64,000 nucleotides of DNA from Bacillus kexueae (GTDB lineage: Bacteria > Bacillota > Bacilli > Bacillales > Aeribacillaceae), in the NCBI RefSeq assembly GCF_022809095.1, contig NZ_JALAZE010000004.1, positions 62,001 through 126,000 on the forward strand, written 5' to 3'. Shown in pieces: positions 49,756 through 58,521 of this stretch; position 1 is the stretch's first letter; each line of letters opens with the position of its first letter. The translations under genes were made by a program, and so were the position numbers. A model generated the notes under the pieces. That model had not been told where the DNA came from, searched no databases, and worked only from the letters and a program-made list of their open reading frames with translations.

Positions 49756-49785
49756 GAAAAAAACCTAGCCCTTCAAGCTAGGTTT
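49756..49785 (-). terminator. Terminator of the ba3 oxidase operon
   Basis: AAACCTAGC and GCTAGGTTT form the stem, followed by TTTTC on the minus strand. It lies about 120 bases past the stop. The rest of the 49576-49906 gap is AT-rich promoter region for phoA. Confidence 0.8.
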
Positions 49786-49906
49786 TTCATTTACAATATT
49801 GCTTTTAAAACCATTTATAAATACTTAGATTCACTTTTAGACACTTACTTTCCACTGGTCCGAGTATGCACCTTCGTGGTCTCGTCCTATTACAATTCTG
49901 TTAAAA

Positions 49907-51550
49907 TTACCATAGTTTGAACCCCGGTGAGCCAGGTGGTGCGTTTTGAATAATATCCATAACTGGGACAGTGTAAGCTAATAAGATAAGCACGACACAA
50001 ATCCCAATCCATAGCTTCCAATTTTCTAAAATGAGCGGGGTCGTCTCCGCATTCTCACTCACTTCTCCAATCGGGAACTCCTCGTGACCAACTGGTGCCC
50101 AGTAAGCGAGGTATATCACGATGTAAATCATTAGTAAAATTGCAACAAAGAGAATCGCGCCTCCAACCGCCATAGCAGTTTGATAAGGCATCCACGAAAG
50201 GGCATCTGCGTGATCACCATACGTCGTATAAGCGGTGCGACGAGGGGCCCCGAATAATCCAACAGCATGCATCGCCCCAGACATAAAGAACATGCCAATT
50301 GTCCAGAATACGGTCTGAATGATACCGAGTTTATTCATTTTCCTCGTCAAGGTGCGACCCGTTAAATGTGGAATCAGCCAATACGATATACCAAAGAACG
50401 TTAACGCTACGGATGTTGCAACCGTTAGATGGAAGTGTCCAGTAATGAATAACGTGTTATGAACAACTTGGTTTAATTGGTTACTAGCGTTAATCATTCC
50501 ACCAGCTCCACCTGGAATAAAGACGAGCATTCCCATAAATGGAGCGAAAAATCGCACATCTCCCCATGGAAGCTTTTTCAACCAACCAAACAATCCTTTC
50601 GCTCCTTTTTCTCTACCTGTTAGCTCGAACGTAGCAAAAAGAGCAAAGGCCGTCATCAAAGATGGAATGATAACCATAAAGGTGAGGACAATTTGAACGA
50701 ACTTCCATACCGAATCAATCCCAGACTCTAAAATTTGGTGGTGAAACCCTACTGGCATAGAGAATAATATAAATAATACAAATGCTAATCGTGCCAATGA
50801 GTCACTAAAAATTTTCCCACCAATCACTTTTGGTACGACAACATACCAACACATATACGCTGGGAGTAGCCAAAAATAAACGAGTGGATGTCCGAAATAC
50901 CAGAATAACGTGCGACTCAATAATATGTTGATTTCCTCAACCCAACCGAACGACCATGGAATGAATTGAAATAATACCGTCACAGCCACCCCGATTGTCG
51001 CAATGATCCATAAAATCAGCGTCGAAACAGCCATAAAACTAATGAGAGGAGATGTTTTTCCTTTATTCATTTTTTTCCATGAAGTATATTGATGAAACAT
51101 TCCTCCGCCACATAACCAACTCCCCACGACGACTAGTGCTAAACCGATATAAAACCATGGTGAGGCCTGTAAAGGAGCATAAAACGTATAAAGCACCGTC
51201 GCTTTATTGAGTAAAATCATGACCGTCGCCATGAATGTTCCGATAAACATCAGCCAAAAGCCTGCCCATCCAAGGCGATATGAGACAGACGTCAATCGCC
51301 CCGTTGTCCGACTAATGGATGCGTATAAAAAACCGATGATAAAAAACGTTGTAAATACGAGACCTAAAAGAACGCCGTGAGCCGTCAGTAATTGATAGTA
51401 TCCAATACCAGCTGGAAGCTCCAGTTGACCGCTTCTGACAAACGTTTGTAAAAGGCCTGCAACGGCCCCTAAAAATAATGCGACAAACGAAACCCCAATA
51501 TTCGCTAACGCAATCTTCCCATCTTTTTTATTGATGACAACCTCACTCAT
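49907..51550 (-). CDS. cbaA: ba3-type cytochrome c oxidase subunit I
   Basis: The catalytic subunit of a type B haem-copper oxidase that reduces O2 with high affinity while pumping protons. The 547-residue protein has about 13 membrane helices, the low-spin haem ligand in T-A-H-G-V-L-L, the copper site W-Y-F-G-H-P-L-V-Y with the cross-linking Tyr, an H-H pair (G-F-H-H-Q) and the haem ligands in G-H-F-H-L-T-V. It lacks the long C-terminal and D-channel features of A-type enzymes. It overlaps subunit II by 4 bases (ATGA). Confidence 0.93.
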   Translation of the reverse strand: MSEVVINKKDGKIALANIGVSFVALFLGAVAGLLQTFVRSGQLELPAGIGYYQLLTAHGVLLGLVFTTFFIIGFLYASISRTTGRLTSVSYRLGWAGFWLMFIGTFMATVMILLNKATVLYTFYAPLQASPWFYIGLALVVVGSWLCGGGMFHQYTSWKKMNKGKTSPLISFMAVSTLILWIIATIGVAVTVLFQFIPWSFGWVEEINILLSRTLFWYFGHPLVYFWLLPAYMCWYVVVPKVIGGKIFSDSLARLAFVLFILFSMPVGFHHQILESGIDSVWKFVQIVLTFMVIIPSLMTAFALFATFELTGREKGAKGLFGWLKKLPWGDVRFFAPFMGMLVFIPGGAGGMINASNQLNQVVHNTLFITGHFHLTVATSVALTFFGISYWLIPHLTGRTLTRKMNKLGIIQTVFWTIGMFFMSGAMHAVGLFGAPRRTAYTTYGDHADALSWMPYQTAMAVGGAILFVAILLMIYIVIYLAYWAPVGHEEFPIGEVSENAETTPLILENWKLWIGICVVLILLAYTVPVMDIIQNAPPGSPGFKLW

Positions 51551-52020
51551 TCGTCTACCACCTCAATATTCGCACTCATTACTTGATGACCGACTCCACA
51601 ATATTCGTTACATAAGATTAAATAGTCCCCTGTTTCCTTAAATGTATATGTGAGAGAGTTCACATGTCCAGGCGTCACCATCATGTTGACATTCGTCCCT
51701 ACCACTTCTAAACCATGAACGACATCCTTACTTGTAACCTTTATGTGAACCGTTGCCCCTTTTGGAATTTCGATTTCATTCGGTGAAAACGAAAAGGCTT
51801 GTGACACTAGAATTAATTCATACTCTTTTTCACCAATTTGCTTGAGGCCAGGCTCATTAAAGGGGGGAGTTTCATCAACTTTCGCTGGATCAATTGTCGT
51901 CAAATCACTTGGCGGTTCATTCCCGTGTGCAAAAGCACCAACCCCAACAATTCCTAAAAATAAGATGAGCGTAGCCACACCAATGGTTAACCATGCCTTC
52001 TCAAGTTTATGCATATGCAT
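51547..52020 (-). CDS. cbaB: ba3-type cytochrome c oxidase subunit II (CuA)
   Basis: The electron-entry subunit. The 157-residue protein has one N-terminal membrane helix (about 10-30) and an outside cupredoxin domain with the CuA ligands C-N-E-Y-C-G-V-G-H-Q-V-M (about 137-148) and an upstream H (V-V-H-G-L). Short length is typical of ba3 subunit II. ATG 52020 follows AAGGGG; stops in a 4-base overlap with subunit I. Confidence 0.93.
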   Translation of the reverse strand: MHMHKLEKAWLTIGVATLILFLGIVGVGAFAHGNEPPSDLTTIDPAKVDETPPFNEPGLKQIGEKEYELILVSQAFSFSPNEIEIPKGATVHIKVTSKDVVHGLEVVGTNVNMMVTPGHVNSLTYTFKETGDYLILCNEYCGVGHQVMSANIEVVDE

Positions 52021-52036
52021 ATTTTCATCCCCTTTC

Positions 52037-52189
52037 TTATCGAGTTAAAAACAAATAATAAGCACCAAACCACGCCATACAAATAAAAGCACCGACCATT
52101 AAAACCGAAATAAACGTTCCGTATAGATTAGGCTCCTGATTTACTTTCTTTAGCTCTACATGCTTTTTAGTAGCTAACGGATGCTGCAC
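52037..52189 (-). CDS. ba3 oxidase subunit IIa-like small membrane protein
   Basis: A 50-residue frame starting with GTG 52189 behind GAGGTAG. It reads V-Q-H-P-L-A-T-K-K-H-V-E-L-K-K, then one membrane helix (Y-G-T-F-I-S-V-L-M-V-G, A-W-F-G-A-Y-Y-L-F-L) and stops at 52037. It lies 16 bases before subunit II. Thermus ba3 oxidase has a single-helix subunit IIa, and Bacillus homologues carry a similar small gene in the same place. The position, helix and codon pattern support it; the ribosome binding site is only moderate. Confidence 0.8.
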   Translation of the reverse strand: MQHPLATKKHVELKKVNQEPNLYGTFISVLMVGAFICMAWFGAYYLFLTR

Positions 52190-52222
52190 CTACCTCACCC
52201 ACCTTTCCCAATCTCTAGTTTC

Positions 52223-52228
52223 ATTCTA
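52223..52228 (-). promoter_or_regulatory. -10 of the ba3 operon promoter
   Basis: TAGAAT on the minus strand. The predicted start at about 52216 places the FNR-type site centre at -41.5. No good -35 is present, as usual for activator-dependent promoters. Confidence 0.55.
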
Positions 52229-52249
52229 GTTAAATCAACACCCGGGCTC

Positions 52250-52265
52250 TGTGAGATTTGTCACA
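52250..52265. promoter_or_regulatory. FNR/CRP-type binding site upstream of the ba3 operon
   Basis: TGTGAGATTTGTCACA: perfect half-sites TGTGA - N6 - TCACA, the pattern bound by Bacillus Fnr. It is placed for class II activation of the oxidase operon. Confidence 0.7.
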
Positions 52266-52308
52266 CCTTTTTCAGTCATTGTGTCATCTTCGTGAACATT
52301 TAATGTGC

Positions 52309-52336
52309 AAGTATTACCAAATTTGGTATAATACTT
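52309..52336. promoter_or_regulatory. Palindrome overlapping the promoter of the LD-carboxypeptidase gene
   Basis: AAGTATT, then the 12-bp palindrome ACCAAATTTGGT, then ATA and ATACTT. It contains a perfect TATAAT (52327-52332), so a protein bound here would block or tune the promoter. The factor is unknown. Confidence 0.5.
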
Positions 52337-52359
52337 AAAACTTCATGGGGGGATGACGT

Positions 52360-53370
52360 ATGCTGAAGCCACCAAGGCTAAAAAAAGGAGATACCATCGG
52401 AATCGTGTCGACATCATCACCAGTTGCAGCCCTTTGTCCAAACCGATTTCATCGAGGAATCGAAGCACTGGAGGAGATTGGCTATCGAGTTAAAATTGGC
52501 AAACATGCAACAAAGAAGAAAGGACATTTGGCTGGAACAATTGAAGAAAGATTAGAAGATTTTCATGAAATGATAATAGACAAGGATGTAAAGGTTGTCC
52601 TTAACACGATTGGAGGACATAATTCCAATCAACTGCTAGACGCTCTCGACTATGAACTCATTCAACAAAATCCGAAGATTATCATCGGCTACAGCGACTT
52701 TACCGCTGTATTGCACGCCATTCATCAACGAAGCAACCTCGTAACATTTTTAGGTCCTGCCCTTTTACCACAGTTTGGGGAATATGGCGGGCTATTACCA
52801 TACACGAAAAACTATTTTACTAATCTTGTGGAAGAACCGTCAGATCAACTAGAACTAAAGGCTAGTGACCATTGGGTTTTTGAACGTCTCATGTGGGACA
52901 AAGAAGACGTGAGACCACGAAAACAAACTCGCAACGAAGGTCCAACCGTCATTCGTGAAGGACAAGCAACGGGTCGAATTTTAGCAGGAAATTTAGGAAC
53001 GATGCTTTTAGCGGCCGGTACCCCTTACCTCCCTAGCTTTAAAGGACGTATCCTTTTCTTAGAAGAGGATGAAACCGAACAAGCCGCTACGTTCGATCGT
53101 TACTTAACGCAGTTGAGAAACATGGGAGCCTTTGAGGAAATAAGCGGGTTGGTCATCGGACGCTTTCATCCAGACGTTCCTTTTCACGATGACTATCCAC
53201 TTTCCGAAATTTTGAAGGTAACAACAAGGGGCTACGACTTCCCTATCATTGCGAATGTAGATTTCGGTCATACAGACCCGATGCTTACCCTGCCTAACGG
53301 AATTCTCGCTGAAATAAGTGCAACAAGCAATGACGCCGCGATAACACTATTAGAGAATGCAGTAGAATAA
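52360..53370 (+). CDS. LD-carboxypeptidase family protein (S66)
   Basis: A 336-residue serine peptidase of the LdcA/MccF family, which trims D-Ala from tetrapeptide stems during wall recycling, or in MccF cleaves microcin. Visible: catalytic serine in I-I-G-Y-S-D-F-T-A (about 110), Glu in the central F-L-E-E-D-E region (about 230) and the late His in F-G-H-T-D-P. The insertion F-E-R-L-M-W-D-K-E-D is more MccF-like, so self-immunity against a peptide-nucleotide antibiotic is possible. GGGGATG lies before the ATG. Confidence 0.88.
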   Translation: MLKPPRLKKGDTIGIVSTSSPVAALCPNRFHRGIEALEEIGYRVKIGKHATKKKGHLAGTIEERLEDFHEMIIDKDVKVVLNTIGGHNSNQLLDALDYELIQQNPKIIIGYSDFTAVLHAIHQRSNLVTFLGPALLPQFGEYGGLLPYTKNYFTNLVEEPSDQLELKASDHWVFERLMWDKEDVRPRKQTRNEGPTVIREGQATGRILAGNLGTMLLAAGTPYLPSFKGRILFLEEDETEQAATFDRYLTQLRNMGAFEEISGLVIGRFHPDVPFHDDYPLSEILKVTTRGYDFPIIANVDFGHTDPMLTLPNGILAEISATSNDAAITLLENAVE

Positions 53371-53382
53371 CTGTTTCTTCTC

Positions 53383-53407
53383 GGGTGCTCTTTTCATAGG
53401 AGCATCC
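53383..53407 (+). terminator. Terminator of the LD-carboxypeptidase gene
   Basis: GGGTGCTC pairs with GAGCATCC (one G-U), then TTTTTTC. Confidence 0.8.
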
Positions 53408-53516
53408 TTTTTTCATGAGACCCACCTCAAGTTAACAGCTGTCTTTATGTTTTAAAATTTATATTATTTTCAAAAACTGTTTTCGGATTCGAAAGTCTTT
53501 TAGAAAAGGGCCTTCT

Positions 53517-53543
53517 CAAAATACCCCAATACAATACCGATAT
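53517..53543 (+). promoter_or_regulatory. Sigma-D promoter of the chemoreceptor gene
   Basis: CAAA, exactly 15 bases, ACCGATAT. The sigma-D consensus is TAAA - N14-16 - GCCGATAT, so each half has one mismatch. This puts the gene in the motility regulon. Confidence 0.75.
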
Positions 53544-53584
53544 AATAATAGGATTAGAATTTAGAAAAAAAGAAGGGGTTTTCA

Positions 53585-55552
53585 ATGACAAATACGATAC
53601 GAAAAAAATTGTTTTTATCTATCCTTGCACTATCACTTATTCCAATTTTAATCATTTCTTCAATCCTCATCTATCAATCCAATTCTAGCTTGGAGACGAT
53701 GATTGAGGAGGACGTTCAGCAAACACGAACCTCCATTGATGAATACTTTCATTTATTAAAGCAAGATGCGCTTAGTCTCGCCAATAGCTTCTCTCAAGCG
53801 AGCGAACTAACTGATGCTATCAAGTCTAAAGATAAGGCAAAGCTTGATTCTTTAATGAACAATACATATACCTTACTAAATAAAGAAAAAGGCATTTCCG
53901 TTTTTGAATTTGGTGACGAAAGTGGGGTTGTTATCACTCGCTTACACAACCAAGAAAAGTTCGGAGACGATAAAGGAGATAACCCAGGTATTCAAGCGGC
54001 TCTGAAAGGAAACGAAGTAGCTGGCTTGGAATTCGGTAGTAGCGGGTTAGCGGTCAGAGCATTCGTACCGATAAAAGATGGACAAAATGTAGTAGGAACG
54101 TTACAGCTCGGGTTTAACATCAATGAAGACATGCTCCAACAAGTCGAAAGCCTAACTGGGGCTCAACTTGCTTTTTACGAGCAAAACCAATTAATTCAAA
54201 CCAACATCCAGTCCTTACAACAACAGCTGGATGAAGAACTTTACCAAAGCATCCTCCAATCCGAAGAAATTAGTCAGACACAGGATCACCAACTTATGCT
54301 GTATTCACCTTTATACAATCTGTCGGGTGATGAAGTGTACGGGGTTATCCAAATTGCAAAAGACTTATCAATTATAAATGAAACGAAACGCTCCATGGTT
54401 TCTGATGTTATCGTAACAGGCATCCTAACGTTAGCGGGGGTCATTATCATTACGTTTTTCACAAGTCGCTACTTACTCCAACCAATTCATACTCTTACAG
54501 GTAAGCTACAAGAGCTTGCCAATGGAACAGGTGATCTGACCTTCCGACTACATACAAAAGGAAGAGATGAGATTTCGAAGCTGTCGAACGAGTTTAATAA
54601 AATGATGGAAAACATGCAATCCATTATGAAAGACGTTCAGTCGTCTACGAATGTTACGTTACAATCCTCTCAGAAATTTGCTCATCTGACGAATGACATG
54701 GTCCAACAGAGTCAGCAGTTTGAACAAAATTTAGTCGAAATTGCAGAGAGATCATCGATGCAGCTTGAACAATTAAATCAAGGTGCATTTGCTTTAAATG
54801 AGTTAGCTTCTGGCATCCAACAAGTCGCAGAGCACTCTTTCCTTGTTTCTGACACTTCGCAAAACACGGCTCAAAAAGCGGATCATGGATTATTGAGTAT
54901 GAAAAATGCTATGAATCAGCTACATCATATGGCCAATAATGTAAATGATACGAGCGACACAATGAAAAAATTAAAAGAAGAGTCAAAGCAAATTACGAAA
55001 GTCATCTCTGTCATTCAAGACATTGCTGACCAAACAAATTTACTTGCTTTAAATGCTTCCATTGAAGCGGCGCGGGTGGGAGAGTATGGAAAAGGCTTCG
55101 CAGTCGTTGCCGATGAAGTTCGTAAATTAGCAGAGGAAACGACGAAATCCACCTCAGAGATCTCGTCCATTATCGACAGTATACATCTTTACGTTGATGA
55201 ATCCATCGACTCGGTCCAAAAAGCGGTGGAAGAAGTGCGAAGCGGAGTTCAATTATTTGAACAAGTACAAAGCTCATTCACAGAAATTTTACAATCTACA
55301 AAAGACGTTGCATCACACATTGAAGAAGTTTCCGCTACAGGACAACATATGTCGGCTAGTACAGAAGAAGTGACGGCATCCATTAATGACGTAAAAGAGG
55401 CCATCGCCAAAACAGATGAACTACTACAAAAAGCTGTTCAGATGTCCGCAGAACATATGGAAGCTGCTAAAACCATTTCTTCCATTTCAGATTCACAGCG
55501 CGCGTCCTCTGAAGCACTAACAAAAAGCGTTTCTCAATTTAAAATTGAATAA
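53585..55552 (+). CDS. Methyl-accepting chemotaxis protein with outer sensor domain
   Basis: A transmembrane chemoreceptor controlling CheA. The 655-residue protein has membrane helix 1 (about 10-30), an outer Cache-like sensor domain (about 35-275: [19 protein letters not shown]), membrane helix 2 (about 278-298), a HAMP (L-L-Q-P-I-H-T-L) and a long coiled-coil signalling domain with hairpin tip [24 protein letters not shown] precedes the ATG. The ligand is unknown; a sigma-D promoter drives it. Confidence 0.92.
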   Translation: MTNTIRKKLFLSILALSLIPILIISSILIYQSNSSLETMIEEDVQQTRTSIDEYFHLLKQDALSLANSFSQASELTDAIKSKDKAKLDSLMNNTYTLLNKEKGISVFEFGDESGVVITRLHNQEKFGDDKGDNPGIQAALKGNEVAGLEFGSSGLAVRAFVPIKDGQNVVGTLQLGFNINEDMLQQVESLTGAQLAFYEQNQLIQTNIQSLQQQLDEELYQSILQSEEISQTQDHQLMLYSPLYNLSGDEVYGVIQIAKDLSIINETKRSMVSDVIVTGILTLAGVIIITFFTSRYLLQPIHTLTGKLQELANGTGDLTFRLHTKGRDEISKLSNEFNKMMENMQSIMKDVQSSTNVTLQSSQKFAHLTNDMVQQSQQFEQNLVEIAERSSMQLEQLNQGAFALNELASGIQQVAEHSFLVSDTSQNTAQKADHGLLSMKNAMNQLHHMANNVNDTSDTMKKLKEESKQITKVISVIQDIADQTNLLALNASIEAARVGEYGKGFAVVADEVRKLAEETTKSTSEISSIIDSIHLYVDESIDSVQKAVEEVRSGVQLFEQVQSSFTEILQSTKDVASHIEEVSATGQHMSASTEEVTASINDVKEAIAKTDELLQKAVQMSAEHMEAAKTISSISDSQRASSEALTKSVSQFKIE

Positions 55553-55558
55553 GGTACG

Positions 55559-55595
55559 AAAAAAGGGGCTGCCAAAAAAGTACAGCCCCTTTTTT
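55559..55595. terminator. Bidirectional terminator after the chemoreceptor gene
   Basis: AAAAAAGGGGCTG and CAGCCCCTTTTTT form a 13-bp stem with T runs on both strands. It serves the convergent ywdK too. Confidence 0.88.
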
Positions 55596-55597
55596 CA

Positions 55598-55969
55598 TTA
55601 CAAATACTTAAATACTGCAACCATTAATAAAATCCAAGCTACGATAAAAGAGACCCCGCCAAGTGGCGTAATCGCTCCTAATACTTTCACTTGCGTCAAA
55701 CTTAAGACATACAAGCTACCAGAGAACAATAAAATCCCCACAAACATGAGCCAGCCAGCCCACGTAACAAGGCTTGTTTGTGGCAGTTTGTCCATCACAA
55801 AAGCAACAACGAATAATCCGAGCGCATGAAACATTTGATATTGTACACCTGTCTGCCACGTCTCAATATATTTTTGAGGAATTTTTCCTTCCAACGCGTG
55901 AGCGCCAAACGCCCCTAATGCGACCGTCAGAAATGCGTTAATTGCACCTAATATAAGAAACAGTTTCAC
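55598..55969 (-). CDS. ywdK: YwdK, DUF423 membrane protein
   Basis: A 123-residue protein with four membrane helices and the family motif G-A-F-G-A-H-A-L near the N terminus and L-G-A-I-T-P-L-G-G near the C terminus. Function unknown. The GTG at 55969 gives M-K-L-F-L-I-L, colinear with B. subtilis YwdK, 7 bases after AGGCAGGG; ATGs at 55975 and 55972 are alternatives. Confidence 0.9.
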   Translation of the reverse strand: MKLFLILGAINAFLTVALGAFGAHALEGKIPQKYIETWQTGVQYQMFHALGLFVVAFVMDKLPQTSLVTWAGWLMFVGILLFSGSLYVLSLTQVKVLGAITPLGGVSFIVAWILLMVAVFKYL

Positions 55970-56108
55970 CATCATTCCCTGCCTTTAATGAATATTGTTC
56001 AATTCCCATACATCTTCCATCATACATGATTCATCTTTTGAATGAAATTGGACTTACGAAATTGACCGATTTTCGTCACAAAGAACCGACGGTTAAAACG
56101 TCCAATCA

Positions 56109-56417
56109 TCAAAAGTCAAATATAGAGTCGCCATTAGCTCCATCCTCTTCTACGACCCGAGTAGAAGTTAACGACGGTTTTTTCGGCTTTTGAATACCCA
56201 TCATTTTTTCCAGCTCTAACGAAGAAAAATCTTCTGTTTTAGTTGTATCTTGAATCTCGGTAAAGTCATTCTGTTCTTCCTTCGTTTCCAAAACTACATC
56301 ACATAAGGAACGTATAACTAAAAGTCTCGCTTCTACTTCATCTCGAGACAGACTACCTTTCGCTTTTATCGCTTCTTGTTCGATCTTCGACAAAATATTT
56401 TTAATCGGGATATTCAA
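56109..56417 (-). CDS. ywdI: YwdI family protein
   Basis: A 102-residue hydrophilic protein of unknown function. The N-terminal 45 residues form a predicted helix (I-L-S-K-I-E-Q-E-A-I-K-A-K and E-V-E-A-R-L-L-V-I-R-S-L), then a disordered tail ending D-S-I-F-D-F. Start is TTG 56417 with AGGAGGG 9 bases upstream. Next to ywdK and near ung, as in B. subtilis. Confidence 0.82.
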   Translation of the reverse strand: MNIPIKNILSKIEQEAIKAKGSLSRDEVEARLLVIRSLCDVVLETKEEQNDFTEIQDTTKTEDFSSLELEKMMGIQKPKKPSLTSTRVVEEDGANGDSIFDF

Positions 56418-56591
56418 CCGAGTTCCCTCCTATCCTTCGAAAGAATTTACTTCATTTAGGTTAAACTAGTCCTATTCTATTCTTACATGCATACAATCTA
56501 TTTTCCACAATACTGTAACTATTCACAACCCCTTTCTTGTTTTGTAAAATAGGGAACGTATGTCAGTTTGAAATTGGAAGAGGAGGTACAC

Positions 56592-57443
56592 ATGGAAACA
56601 ACACAATACTTTCAAAAGATCGGTAACGATATGTGGCTAACAGAGGATGAAAGGGACAATTTAAAAATTAGTTACCGGATTAAAGAGGTACTTTATTCAG
56701 AAAAGTCTCCTTTCCAACATGTTATGGTGTTGGACTCATACGACTTCGGACGCATGCTTGTATTAGATGGCGTTGTTCAAACAACTTCATCTGATGGATA
56801 TATATATAACGAGATGATTTCACACATTCCACTTAGTATTCACCCAAATCCTGAAAAAGTTCTCATCATCGGTGGCGGTGATTGTGGGGTTGCTCGTGAA
56901 GTTTGTAAATATCCAAATGTAAAAGAAATCGATATGGTCGAAATTGATGAACTCGTCGTAAAAGCTTGTAAAGAGTATTTACCTGAAGTATCAGGTAATT
57001 TAAACGACCCACGTGTCAATTTCTTATATATTGACGGGGTTCAATATGCAGCTGAAAAAGAAAATGAGTATGACATCATTATTGTCGATTCTTCTGACCC
57101 TATCGGACCAGCTGAACAATTATTTTCTAAATCATTCTACAGCCATCTAAAGAAAGCGCTAAAAGAAGATGGCTTAATGGTTTGTCAAAGTCAATCACCC
57201 GTTTTTCATTTGGACGTTTTCAAACAATCTCATGCCCACCTATCTTCGTTATTCCCGATTGTCAAGCCGTATACAGCGGTTGTTCCAACATACCCAGGAG
57301 GACTTTGGAGCTTTACAATCGGTTCTAAAAAGTACGAAAACATCCATGTTCAAAACTTTGACAAAGAGACGAAATATGTGAGTCAAGATCTTCTAGAAGG
57401 ATGCTTTAAGCTCCCTCAGTTTATCGAAGATGCGATTAAGTAA
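56592..57443 (+). CDS. Second spermidine synthase-like aminopropyltransferase
   Basis: A 283-residue paralogue of SpeE. It has the same two domains, with G-G-G-D-C-G-V-A-R-E (Cys where SpeE has Gly), V-E-I-D-E, active-site loop D-S-S-D-P-I-G-P-A and T-Y-P-G-G-L-W-S-F. Several pocket positions differ from the first copy (Q-S-Q-S-P-V-F-H in place of Q-T-D-N-P-W-F-T), so its amine acceptor may differ. ATG 56592 follows GAGGAGG. It stands alone, divergent from ywdI and convergent with ung; there is no speB or speD beside it. Confidence 0.9.
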   Translation: METTQYFQKIGNDMWLTEDERDNLKISYRIKEVLYSEKSPFQHVMVLDSYDFGRMLVLDGVVQTTSSDGYIYNEMISHIPLSIHPNPEKVLIIGGGDCGVAREVCKYPNVKEIDMVEIDELVVKACKEYLPEVSGNLNDPRVNFLYIDGVQYAAEKENEYDIIIVDSSDPIGPAEQLFSKSFYSHLKKALKEDGLMVCQSQSPVFHLDVFKQSHAHLSSLFPIVKPYTAVVPTYPGGLWSFTIGSKKYENIHVQNFDKETKYVSQDLLEGCFKLPQFIEDAIK

Positions 57444-57448
57444 AAACA

Positions 57449-57480
57449 AGCCTCCAAGAATGTGCATTCTTGGAGGCTTT
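57449..57480. terminator. Terminator between the aminopropyltransferase gene and ung
   Basis: AAGCCTCCAAGAATG and CATTCTTGGAGGCTT, a 15-bp perfect stem with a 2-base loop as drawn (in practice 4-6 bases open). T-tract TTTATC on plus, TTGTTTTTAC on minus. Confidence 0.85.
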
Positions 57481-57481
57481 A

Positions 57482-58171
57482 TCACTCCGCTTGATCCTCG
57501 TCGGTTATTCTCCAATCAATTTCTGTTTCATTTAACTCTTTTAATATGGCGTTTGTTTTGGAAAAAGGGCGGCTTCCAAAAAAGCCACGATTAGCTGAAA
57601 ATGGTGATGGATGGGGCGATTCGATAATAAAATGACGGGTTGTATCAATCATTTCTTTTTTCGCTTGGGCATGTCTCCCCCATAAAATAAAGACAATCGG
57701 TTTTGGACGTGCATTTAACTTCCGAATGACTTCATCTGTGAACAATTCCCATCCTTTCCCTTTGTGTGAATTGGCTTCGCCTCTTCTCACTGTTAACACC
57801 GTATTCAATAAAAGGACTCCTTGTTTCGCCCATTTCACTAAATACCCGTGGTTGGGTGGTTCATATCCTAAATCTTGTTGCAACTCAAGAAAAATATTTC
57901 GTAATGATGGGGGATGTGATACACCCGGTTTGACCGAAAAGCTTAGACCGTGCGCTTGATTTGGTCCATGATATGGATCTTGACCTAAAATGACTACTTT
58001 CACATCTTCAAAAGGGGTAAAATGGAGCGCATTAAAAATATCATACATATTCGGATACACCGTATGCTCCTCATATTCTCTCTTCAAAAATTCGCGCAAA
58101 GATTGATAATAGGGTTGTTCAAATTGATCTTTTAGTTGCTCCCACCAACTATCCTTCAACACTTGCTTCAT
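57482..58171 (-). CDS. ung: Uracil-DNA glycosylase
   Basis: Ung removes uracil from DNA to start base excision repair. The 229-residue family 1 enzyme has the water-activating loop G-Q-D-P-Y-H-G (about 65), the stacking F (L-S-F-S-V), L-L-L-N-T-V-L-T-V and the leucine/His loop H-P-S-P. ATG 58171 follows AAGGAG by 8 bases. Same locus as in B. subtilis. Confidence 0.96.
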   Translation of the reverse strand: MKQVLKDSWWEQLKDQFEQPYYQSLREFLKREYEEHTVYPNMYDIFNALHFTPFEDVKVVILGQDPYHGPNQAHGLSFSVKPGVSHPPSLRNIFLELQQDLGYEPPNHGYLVKWAKQGVLLLNTVLTVRRGEANSHKGKGWELFTDEVIRKLNARPKPIVFILWGRHAQAKKEMIDTTRHFIIESPHPSPFSANRGFFGSRPFSKTNAILKELNETEIDWRITDEDQAE

Positions 58172-58521
58172 CGCTGAAACTCCTTCCACATTTCTACACT
58201 ATGAACATCATACGGCTCGCCCAATCCTTTGTCAAAACGACATCAATAACCACTGTTCGACAATGTTTCACATGGAACAATTTTTCTAAAAATAACAGGT
58301 ATTTGTTGAAAACAAGTCGAATATGTATGGGGTAAGTGTGTCTATACAGTTGACCACTGCAACAAGACCTCTTGGAAATTCAGCCTTTACTATGGATAAG
58401 AAATGTATGCTCTTCTTTACCCACACAACAATACCATTCATTCGAACAAACCTTCGTTTTTTCCTTCATTTGCTTCCAGCTTTACGTAACGAGTAATACA
58501 AAAAAGGAGTGATGATGTAAA
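58172..58521. other. Gene-free gap with parS-like site
   Basis: No credible frame. It holds the parS-like 16-mer (58264-58279), a perfect 0A-box on the minus strand (TTCGACA at 58256-58262), and the promoter region of the 58522 gene. Confidence 0.5.
58264..58279. promoter_or_regulatory. parS-like centromere site
   Basis: The minus strand reads TGTTCCATGTGAAACA, which fits the parS consensus TGTTNCACGTGAAACA with one mismatch. parS sites bind ParB/Spo0J and cluster around oriC in Bacillus, in keeping with this arm. Confidence 0.65.
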
